NCBI GenBank assembly: GCA_934045905.1
Contig: OW203765.1
Span: 28,367,997 to 28,431,996 of the forward strand
Length of the DNA: 64,000 nucleotides
Reading direction: 5' to 3'
Source: Leuctra nigra
Lineage: Eukaryota; Arthropoda; Insecta; Plecoptera; Leuctridae
Below are positions 14,501 to 26,500 of the stretch, one piece after another; positions within the stretch are counted from its first letter, which is position 1; each line of letters starts with the position of its first letter. A program made the translations under genes and the position numbers. Below the pieces are notes generated by a model. It worked only from the letters and a program-made list of their open reading frames with translations, was not told where the DNA came from and did no database searches.

Positions 14501-17500
14501 CTTGTCACCCGTGCTCGCTCGTCAACGCGGTGCCGACCGTACGCTATTCTTCTCTTGCATCATTTGAGTTAGAAGTGAATGAAGATAATGTGATACTTTA
14601 CAAACCTGTGAAGAAAACAAGGTGATTGAGCGAGCGAAGCGAGCGTCTCCATTTGGCTCTTTTGGCACGGACCTCTGTTTTTTTTTTTGTTTGTTTTTTT
14701 TTTTTCTGTTACTGACGATATACAGGTCAGAGTTTTTCTTCGATCGAGCTGAAATTTTGCACACATGTACGTAACATTTCTGATTGTTGCAGACCCTAAT
14801 TTTTTTGAAATCCATTGATTGGTTCAAATTTAAAAAAAATTAACTTTCGATTGGTTGTTTTGATCAAATTGAAATTTTGACAAGTCATTACCCCCAACAT
14901 TGTACCCAATCAAACAAAGTTTCAGCCAAATCCTCCCATTGGTTAAAATTTAAAACCATCTTTCCTGTGTTTTTAGAAATTTAAACTATAACCGATTGAA
15001 CGATCAACTTATAACTTCGCATGATGGTTGGGTCCAACATTATCTGCATTTTTGACAATTTTCATACTAATCTGTGTTTAAATCCAAACGTTATTGACAT
15101 TTTACGGACTATTAGCGTGTTGGCTGTCAAATTCACGGCGACTTCGACTCTTCAGTTCAAGGCAAGGTAGTTAGAGCAGAAACTTTCAAACGCAAATGAA
15201 ACTGATAATGACCGTTCAACAGTCGATCTGATATTGTGTAGACACACTTATATCATATGAGTGGTCTCAGGTATATTTTTTGAAGGAGATCCTGTGATTT
15301 TTGAAAATTAACACGGAACAGTTCAATCATAAAGGTTCAATTGATCAACTTAAAGCTTTGCATGGTTATTTGGACCAATATTTTAGGAATGTTTTGAGAT
15401 TTCTATACAAATCTGTGGCGAAATTTTAGAATTATTGGCTTTTAATGACATTTTCGATAGACAGAATTTCGGTTCGAGGTGTTGCGCGTATCCGTGCTCG
15501 CTCATCAACGCGTTACTCAGATTCATTGGTTAAAATTTAAATAAATATCTCCTGATAGGCTGAAAAATGAAAACGGTCTTCGATAATTCTGATCAAACTC
15601 ATATTTTGCATGATCATTAAGACCAATATTGTCTCTTATTTTACAAAATTTCATCCCAATCAGTTAAGAACGTATGAAGTTATTTACATTTTTAATATCT
15701 GTCAGTAATGAAGTATCGAAATGAATGTTTTCCAGTGCCAATTGAAAATTGATTCTGATTTGCTTTATGAACCAGGTGCTTAGATGCTATTTTAAAGTTT
15801 CGATGAAAAGCATACACTTTTAAGTTGATATCATAATCAATTCCATATGGATGTATATGTTTTCTGTGCGTTGTGTACGCATTTCCGGTTCGAGAATTTG
15901 CACGTACCCGTGCTCGCTTATCAACGCGTTACACTGAGCGTTTTCCTAGTATTATGTAATTATCAATTCTTCAAACACGTATTAAAAATTAATATTTTGT
16001 GTTATAATGCAAACAAAATGTTTTTTCGGCAGTGAAGTAGAAATATAAATTAAGGTACATGATTATCAATTGTAATCTATCCCAATTAATCTTTTTTTAG
16101 CACTGTTCCGTAAGGTGATACAAGCGCTCGGCCGTTTTAGCAAATTGAGAGAGAAAAATTATTTCATAAGTGGATGTATTGTCGCCAGTATTTCGCTATA
16201 GCACATTTGGATCTTTAGAAAAATCCAACAATGAGGATTAGCCGTGTTTTAGTGACAGGTTTGACGCGTCTCGAAATAAACATTGGCAACTTTGTAAGGC
16301 GAAGGGGGTGGGGAGTCATTAAACGGTCAGGTAGCTTGAAAAGAAAGTGATGAGCTTAACTCTCATACAATGAATGAATGCCTATTGTATCCTAGATAAT
16401 GGAAACCCAATGTGCTATAGCGAAAAACTGGCGACAATAACTTTAATAGATTGTTCACATGATCAGTCTGATTGTATATTAGTAGCTCTTTTTCATTTTT
16501 GCTTAAACCTTGTTAATTAGGCGCCGGTTATTTAACAAAACCGCGCAAAACTATGAAATTTCCGATACGATTGGAGACCAAACCCATTAGTTAATAGACA
16601 AACTTAGGGTTATCACTTGGGACATTTTTAAAATAAAATTTCATAAGGCACCCAGCGAGACAAGAAAACATACACATTTTCAACAAAAATTAACTCATGC
16701 AAAAAATTAAAAATGCACCAAGTGATAATCCAAAGTTTGTCTTTTATCTAATCATGATTAAAATTTCAAATCTTTCTCCAATCGTTTCCAAAATAGTGCC
16801 TGCAACAAGCGGCAAAATCGCTCGCGCTTGTAGCGCCTTAAATTTCGATCCGATCCTGCAAAGTTGTCTCAATATTCTGTGTTCCCTGGACAATACCACT
16901 CCAATACTTACAGTCTTGAAAGAAGCCATGGACAAGAGTAAACCACCAGCTGAGATGAACTCAGATCTCTGTGCTCTTGTCATCAGGATCCGCAGACTCT
17001 TCTTGAACTTCTCAGATGCATTCAGCCAATCACAGGCGTAGGCTGCGGCGAGGACCTGTGAGCTCTACCAATCAGAATCATGCAACAGGCGTTATTATTA
17101 GGGAAACGCTGTGTGTAACGCGTTGATCAGCGAGACTGCGTAGTGAATGATAAGTAATGATAAGTGATAAGTAAATAAGTGAGAATGATAAGTGAGTGTG
17201 AAAGTTGCTGTTCTAAGTTAGACCTTGCACAACATACCTACGTCTAAGGAGCAGTGACAATTCTTTAAATTTTTTTTAAGACGGCTAAGTAGTGAGTTTG
17301 ACCTTGAAGAGTTTTTTTTATCGAATTTTATCAATATCTTTTACCAATGTAATTGTTAATAAAATAAGGTTTTGTATGAGTCTTCAGAACAGTTCAATGA
17401 AAACAAATTAATAGCTTGGAATGGTTTATTAGTTTTATTTTGTCGTACAGATGTTTAGTGCCTGAAATGTAGTAAAAATATGGGACTAAACGTCAGTAGG

Positions 17501-20500
17501 ACGAAATCAAACTAATAACTCGTTCAAAATTATCAAATTATTTTTAATAAACAGTTCTAAAGACTCGTACGAAGCCTTATTTTATTAACAATTACATTGG
17601 TAAAAGGTATTGATAAAAATCGATTGAAAATCTCTTCAAGGCCACGCTCACTACTCAGCCGTCTTAAGAAATTTCAAAAATATTTGGAAACAACTAACAA
17701 GCATAAATTATGCATAAATTTTAATAACTCAAGTTCTTGACAGAATAGTCTGAAAACGGAGAAAGTCCTAAAACGAGATGTCTTTCTTTACCTTGTGCGT
17801 AATCCTGGATCCAATTTCACAAAACGCAAAGAATTCAACGAGAAGTCCGAAGATTCCGATTACAATTATCATAACAGCGAAATCCACTTGTTTTGCCTGA
17901 AAAAGTCCAAATATCTCTCATCGTGTTCTGATCATAGTTAAGTGCTTCTTCCATGGCCACGATTCTTTCGCCGCGATGTCGCATTGCGGCAGGATTTCGC
18001 ACCCATCGTCGTCCATGAATTGCCGTTGCGGCGCGATATTTTGAGACGAACCTTGCGGAACCTTAAGCAATTACGAACAGCGCCAGAGCGCTCCTATCGG
18101 TAGTCGTTTCCAGCGCATGCGCCAAAAGCCGCTGCCGCGTCGGAATCGCAAGTTTTTGAGTTGGCTCAACATTCAGCCGTGGTTCGCGTGACGTCACGCG
18201 GCGCTGCGATTCGAGCACTGATTGGCTGAGAGGCCAAGATGGCGGCGCGGAATCGCGTTGCGGCGAAAAACCGCAACCATGGAAGACGGGCTTTAGTATG
18301 ATGAGAGGGTTGGGTAGTTTGACCTTGAAAAGTTTTTTAATCGATTTTTATCAATATCTTTTAACAATGGAATTGTTAACAAAATAAGGCTTTGTACGAG
18401 TCTTCAGAACAGTTCAATGAAAATAATTCCATAGCTTTGAATGGTTTATTAGATTGACTTTATCCTACAGACGTTTAGTGCCCGAAAATTAGTAAAATTA
18501 TGGCACTAAACATCTGTTGGACAAAATAAAACTAATAACTTATTCCAAACTATGAAATTATTTTCATTGAACTGTTCTGAATACTCGTACAAAGCCCTAT
18601 TTTGTTAACAATTACATTGGTAAAAGATATTGATAAAAATCGATTAAAAAACTCTTCAAGGCCACGCTCACTACTCAGCCTTCTTAATTGTGACAGGTAA
18701 CATGGTCAAATCTCTTACCAACGTTGAAACGTAAAGTCCGCACAATCCAACGAACACGTTTAGAATTAATTGGTTGGCCAGCATTATCTTGAATACTGAA
18801 TTAATATCTTGAGTATACCTGTCAACAAATCAATCATTTATTAAATATGTTGTAATAATGGAGGAAGACAAAATATCGGAATTTGACTTTGACTTGAATT
18901 GACTTACCTTATCAATATCTGATAATGTTCGACACAAATATTTAAACATTTCTCCATTTCTATATTGATCTTCTCTTGCCTATTGACATGATACAGTTTC
19001 TTCCTAGGCTTTCTCGTTTTCAATTCAAATGGAATCGAATTTTTCAGTTTGGCAATTACCATTGATGCGTATGGGTTGAATATAACCACTTCAACTTTTG
19101 CCTCAAATGCATTTGGATGATTAAACTTCGGATTTGATTTGGTGTACCTTTTCTCTTTGTCGTTTTCTATCATTCGTTCTTCGCTAATTTTATGTATGTT
19201 CTCTAGGTTGTACCTGCAAACATCATAACTCAATGAAACCATTTCTTTCGTTCGTAGAGAACCTCATTCCATCTACTTAAAAATAGTTTTAGTCCAGAAT
19301 AGTATTTAAAGCATAGAATAACCTAAGTATATTCACATAGTACATTTAATTAATAGTATATTTAAAAAAAACGAGCTGGCTCAAACTTCGTCTGAGATAC
19401 ACATGTGGTAAAAATTTCATATTGGTCCAGTCGTAAATTACTCAGTGAATGAACTCACTATTTGGTAAAAATAAAGAGGCGAAGATATTGCTTTTACGAA
19501 GAAATTTCATGTTCGTGACGTCAGCGAAGAAAATTTGTGACAACATTTTAAAAATGCCAATTGGTAAAATTTAAATCTATAATTCGCAAAGTGTTGTTTA
19601 TTCTCTAATTATTTTGTTGAGTGCGTCAATCCTCCATCTTGAAAAACTAAATTATAATAGACAGTGCCTTTAAGGTGATGTCTTTACGATGACGCACCTG
19701 AGGATCTCGAACTGGGCCTCTGCTTGCCACGATACACTCAAGAAGAGCAGATCACAGATGCAGATCAGAATGAAGCCGATAAATGCCGTCAGGGTTTCCG
19801 AAACTAAAGTCACGGCGTAAACACCACTTGGTGTCGTATCGTAGGGTAACCAATGACTGCAGCATTAACAATTAAATGTCAAGCAGAAACATAGGAGATT
19901 CATCTTAATATTTGGGAAGTATAGAAACAAGTATAATATTTTCAGAAATTAATATTGTGATTGATTAATTGATTGATTGATTGATTGATTGAAATTTATT
20001 AACACAAACATATTTAGACAATATAACACTCTTCCACAAAGTACCTAAAAGGGACTTATCTGGTGATTAAATACATAGTAAAAACAAAATTAAAAAATCC
20101 CTGACTTAATTTTAAGAGAGAAAATCCAAAAATACAGCTTCTCAGCTATAAGTTGTGATAAATTGAAAAGTTCGACCTGACTTTGAAGTGGACTTTTTGC
20201 AACTTTAAACTTGTAAAAAAGTGCAATTCCAAGAAGTTGAATATTTTATCATCTGCTCCTACGGTACAGATAGCATTCAGTGAAGTTGAAAAGTAAAGAA
20301 CCAGAGCGCAATAAAATAAATGATCCGTCTACAACATTAAACTATTTGTAAATGCATTATGGAACTTACTAAAAGAATATTATTCTCCTTGAAATTGCTT
20401 CAACCACGACCGGTATAGTTGATATGCACATCACTGCTAAAGTAAACAGTGAAACTTCCTTGGCCAACAAATCCGTCAATCTGTTGGTCGAGTTCAGAAC

Positions 20501-23500
20501 CTCAAGATTCTCCTCACAAATCATACAATTCGCGATCATCGATTCCAAAGAATCAATCATAACTCTGAGCTGTGATCGATTCACGTACAAAGCCACCAAT
20601 CTCACGAAAACGGTTAAGTAATACAAGAAAATGATGGCGCTTTCTGTGATGTGAGTCACGTGTCCTTCTTGAATTGTAGAAACAATCGCTATTGTTTGTG
20701 CCATGAGGTTGTAGACAAGTTTCAAGGCCATCACTCGAGGAAAGAAATGGCGGATAAGATTGGTGATGTAGCGTGTACTTCTGTGGTCATCGTCCCACAT
20801 TCCTGAGAAAGTCAGAAAGTAGATTAAGTTGATTGCTTTTCTGGTTTTCTTCATAATTCTGTACCTTCAAAGGAAATGGTAAGAAGGGAATTTTCACGAT
20901 TTTTAGTTGCACACTTTTGGAATTGTGTAATCAAGCTCATTGACAAAAGTCCCCAATACAGTTATTCTATGTTATTCTAGTAATTCTATGAAACATATCT
21001 TTTCCTCAGAGATAGAATGGTGAAATTCTATTTCCTCGATTTTGCATCGCAAAAGTTCTCTAACTAGGTATTGCAATATTCTTTTGACACCATTTGGGTG
21101 CAGAATGTGTAAATGGTCGAACAAATTATAGCTCAAATTATACAAATGTAACAACTTCTAAAAATAACTAACGCTCACCTTTTCTGCAGATTTTTTTTTC
21201 CAAGATCTTAGCAATATTATGCAAGATGATAGAAATTTCTGGCAATATTACCATACTTATACTACCCTGCTGAAAACCGACTTAGGTAAATAGTATATTA
21301 TTCGACTTCCTCGAAATTATCCATCCCCATACTAGATCTATACTACCCTACTACCCTGCTGAAATTCTTGACAAGATCTTGTGAAGATTTTTCAGCAGGT
21401 TAGAGGTAGTCTAAAGGCTGAATTACAAGTTTCAAGTTTCCTTGAATTCAACCCTTTCAAGGGGGGTTGAATTCAAGACTTGGATCGTCTAAATGAAAAC
21501 ATTGAAGCATTCCAAGTCTTGAATTCAAGACATCTCTTCAGCCTTTTCAATTAGAACATGTCCTATTATCCTTCAAGTCTTGAAATACTTCAACAAATTG
21601 TTAATTTTACTGCAACATCAATCAACAAACATTAAAACATTAATTTTTCTCCTTCAAGTTTCCTTGAAATCAAGGTTTGAATTCAACCCCTTCAAGGAAA
21701 CTTGAACCGTGTAATTCAGGCTTAATACTACACTATTTGGCTAGGTGATGGTTGTAAAAAATACTCTTACCCAAGTAGTAAAGGGCAGTTATGTTGTAAC
21801 GAAGGCATGTGCGCTGTTTTTCATGCCCTTTATTACCACGAAAGCCCAAGATTTTAGAATTGTGGACCACAATCATGATGACTTTCCACCCAGAACTAAA
21901 ATATATACCGCTATGTGCGTCAAATGTAAATGTTCAAGGTTAAAATGATGAAATATACTTTAATGTTTGTAAAGAACTCTGCGATATTTATCAATCATAT
22001 ATTATTCCGGGATTGTCCAGTTCCAAGCTTTTATACCATTCGATAGGATAGCATTAACTTGTTATAAGTTTCTTCGAATACGTCTTACACGAGTATACAT
22101 ATTTACACAAACCTAACCGTGTCCAAAATAATCGATAGGTACATTTTATTGAGCGCAAAATATAATAGATTATTTGTGCACACAGAACCTACTTCGAACT
22201 TAAAGGTTTATCTTTCCTTTTCCGTTGATGTAAGTCTTTTATGACAGTTTTTCAAATGTCTAAATAAAGATTTCTATGTATTTTGCTGATTGCCCAATAA
22301 TATTGTATTTTGTTAAGTAAGGGCGCATGCAAACTACGAGTATAATGTATGAAACATGCAATAATCAGTAGGAAAAATATACATACCTAATCCATAAATA
22401 TGAGGGGGTACCCAAAAGTAACCGGAATTTGAACGTGGCGCTCAAAATATAAAAAGTAAAGAGTTTAGCTTCAGGACATACTGAGCTTATGGTGTTGTGA
22501 GCCAAACTGGCAAGTTTCAGATATCTATGTTGACCGAGACGCTTTTTATGCCATTTTTGGTACCCGTCTCCACTCGAACCCGGCGATTTTCCGCGATAAA
22601 TAAAAATAAAGAAAGGAAACCTTCTGATTTCTGATAGGTAAAACTGCAGCTGATTTTGTGTTTAAGCTTTAGATACTATTTAAAGCACTTGCTGAAAGTA
22701 AAATGCAAGTCAGAGAGTGTTTTCCCGTTTTTAAATGGCGACATGTCCTTTGAAGACCAAGCTTGACTTTGGTGAACTTTAACCAGCCAATGACGACTTT
22801 GGTTGTGATTTTTGAGATGATGACCGGGATTTTGCACTAAGAATTTGTTCCTGCTTGACGGACTGTGCATTAACAGTTACCATATTGAAGTTTTGAGAAG
22901 ATTGCATTACAATGTGGAAGAAAGTGGCCGGAAATGTGGTAAAGCAGTGACTGTTCGCTTCACCGTGATAACGCTGTAGCCCACACGGCTTAGGCCTCCT
23001 GCAGCTTTAGGCCTAAATCAATATGGCGGTTGTTCAGCATCAAGCCTAATAATTGAGCCTCGCTCTCTGTGACTTCATTTGACTACTGGTAAGAAAACAA
23101 TACATGAAACATTCTCGCGATGTTTTTCCCTAAATTTAATAAAAAATCGACGAGTTCGAGTTGAGACGAGTACCAAAAATGGCATAAAAACCGTCTCGGT
23201 CAATATAGAGGGGTAAAACTTGGCACTTAGACTCACAACACCATAGGCTCGATTTGCCCTGAAGCAAAACTCTTTACTTTTTATATTTTGAGCGCCACAT
23301 TTAAATTCCGGTTACTTTTGGGTACCCCCTCGTAGACAGTTTGTATGCAGTTGGAAGACCAAATTATTAAATGTGATCTCCCCCAGTGTTAGACGCCGGC
23401 GCCAAGCTGCCTGCCGGCTTGCTGACCGGCAACCTGGTGCTGCTGGGCAACTACACATGCACTAATCTTCCTGGTGATCTCCCCCAGTGTTAGACGCCGG

Positions 23501-26500
23501 CGCCAAGCTGCCTGCCGGCTTGCTGACCGGCAACCTGGTGCTGCTGGTCAACTACACATGCACTAATCTTCCTGGTGATCTCCCCCAGTGTTAGACGCCG
23601 GCGCCAAGCTGCCTGCCGGCTTGCTGACCGGCAACCTGGTCCTGCTGGGCAACTACACATGCACTAATCTTCCTGGTGATCTCCCCCAGTGTTAGACGCC
23701 GGCGCCAAGCTGCCTGCCGGCTTGCTGACCGGCAACCTGGTCCTGCTGGGCAACTACACATGCACTAATCTTCCTGGTGATCTCCCCCAGTGTTAGACGC
23801 CGGCGCCAAGCTGCCTGCCGGCTTGCTGACCGGCAACCTGGTGCTGCTGGGCAACTTCACATGCACTAATCTTCCTGGTGATCTCCCCCAGTGTTAGACG
23901 CCGGCGCCAAGCTTCCTGCCGGCTTGCTGACCGGCAACCTGGTGCTGCTGGGCAACTACACATGCACTAATCTTCCTGGTGATCTCCCCCAGTGTTAGAC
24001 GCCGGCGCCAAGCTGCCTGCCGGCTTGCTGACCGGCAACCTGGTGCTGCTGGGCAACTACACATGCACTAATCTTCCTGGTGATCTCCCCCAGTGTTGAC
24101 GCCGGCGCCAAGCTGCCTGCCGGCTTGCTGACCGGCAACCTGGTGCTGCTGGGCAACTACACATGCACTAATCTTCCTGGTGATCTCCCCCAGTGTTAGA
24201 CGCCGGCGCCAAGCTGCCTGCCGGCTTGCTGACCGGCAACCTGGTGCTGCTGGGCAACTACGACGAGTGTCTGGAGGCGCACGATGACGACGGCGAAGTC
24301 GCTGGACAACACTGCATGGTCTCTCTGGGACCGAAGTCCATCTTCTCGGCGTTGACGATAGACGAGAGGGCAAAATCATTTCCTGATTTAGCTGGATTTA
24401 CAACCATGTTGGACCAAATCAAATATGTAGGTCTACAAAGGATCTTTAATACTTACTGCTATTTACTTTTTCTTCCAATGCCTTTTTCACTCTCTTCTGA
24501 TTTACCTTGGCAATTTAGAAACACAATACGATTTAATTAATCGAAAATATCGATACCGGAAATATGTTAAAATGTACACGAATCTAGGATAAAACAGTGA
24601 AAGCCATATAAAATGGACCGTGATATTTCGCCCACGCATTCGGTCGACTTTGTCTGCTTTCTTATGCGAGACTGACAAAACAAAACCAAAACTAAACAAA
24701 ACAAACCTAACTGCTACCCTAAAATGACCCCTATTGATCAATCAACAGGTGAACTTGTCATACCCCCTTTCATCCCGCGTGTAAGCAAATCTCGCACAAC
24801 CGGCCGCACAATACTGCGCCATGAGTCATCGAAGAAATAACTCGGTTGGCTGATGATAATGTTTGTTTTCATTACACAAAATAAAGGCAGCTTCAACAAA
24901 TTGTTTTTATAAATTGCCACCACAGAATCCCAATTAAAATGATGCATATTCGAGCATACATGTTCAGCTACCACAGAAGAAGAAACTAGTTAGGTTTGTT
25001 TGGTTTGGTTTGGGTTTGTCTTGACAGTCTCGCCTGAGGTGGGATTCTATAACTCCATTGCGATTGCTTAGCAATTTCTTCCATAAGGATTAACATTGAA
25101 ATAATTGCTAAGCGGTCGCAATGGAGTTATAGAATCAGTGCCCTGAGCAAGCCAACCAGTGGCGTGCCGAACCTATCTTGAGGACCGGTGCTTATTCATT
25201 GATGGGTGTACCCACCCACCCCCAATGGTCAAGAACATAAAGTTGGCAGCGATCGCAATGGGGTCTGGGGAGAGGACCCCCTGGTAGGTACATGCAGGTC
25301 CGGGGTGCGAGCATAGCCTCGGAAAAAATTCAATTTCAATACCAACTTTGAAGGTTTTTGGTGGTGAATTATTTAAGTTTAAGCTCTGGGAAGTAATTAA
25401 TTTAATTATTAAACGGGTTGACCCCACACAAACGCCGCGCATCGTTTTTTTTTCTTCTTTTGGTTATAGACGGGTTTACAATAAGTTTACAGGCAGGCAC
25501 GATATTTTTGAAGGAAAACAGAACAGTCAGTATAATTTATATTAGAAATAAAATCAAACAAAAAATGCCGCGCAGCGAAATTTTGGGATTTTGACTACAT
25601 TAGAACGAGTTTCAAATGATTTTACAGGTACGACGATTTTGAAAGAAAACAGAAAATCCATTCATGTATAAAAATCACACATAAAAAAGGCGCGCAGCGA
25701 TTTTTTTTTTGGCTTCATTAGAATGGGTTTAAAATGATTTTACAGGTACCTACTAAGTATAATTTTGAAAGAGAACAAAAAAATGCATACATTAAAATGC
25801 CGCGCAGCGGATTTTTTGTATTTTGGCTACCTTAGGACGGGTTTAAAATGATATTACATTAGCAATAAAATCACACGTTTAAAATAGCCGCGCAGCGAAA
25901 ATTTTTGTTTTTGGCTACATCAGAACGGGTTTAAATGATTTAAGTGATTTAAATGATTTTGAAATGAATAAACAAAAACGCGATTTATTTATAAAAAGAA
26001 AAGCACACATTATAATGCGCTGCAGCGAATTTTTTGGTTTTCGTCTACCTAGGACAGGTTTAAAATGATTTTACATTATACTCTATTTTTTTAAGGAAAA
26101 CAGAAAAGTTCTTAATTTATATAGGTAAGTAATAAAATTATAAATAAAATAGCCGCGCAGCGAAACTTTTTGGTTTTGGCTACATTAAAACGGGTTTTAA
26201 ATGATTTTACAAGGTACTGTATTTTTGATAGAAAACAAAAAAAAAATGCGGCGCAGCTATTTTTTGTTTTTCAACTCTACATTAGCACACGTTTAAAATG
26301 GTTTTTCAGATAGGTACAATAATTGTGAATGATTATTTTTTGTATTAGGCTACCCAAGGGTGTATCCAGGATGAAATTTCGGGGGAGGGGGGGGGGGGGG
26401 GCCGACATTACTAATATTTTGAAAAATGACAGTCTAAAACAGGGGGTTCGGGGGCACAGCCCCCGAGAAAATTTTACATCAAGGTCATTCATTTAGGTGC

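Noticed and set aside
26385..26402. Poly-G runs (also near 26709, 27395, 33223, 38645, 55592) as G-quadruplex regulators
   Set aside because: They are parts of repeated mobile elements, and homopolymer length is unreliable in assemblies.
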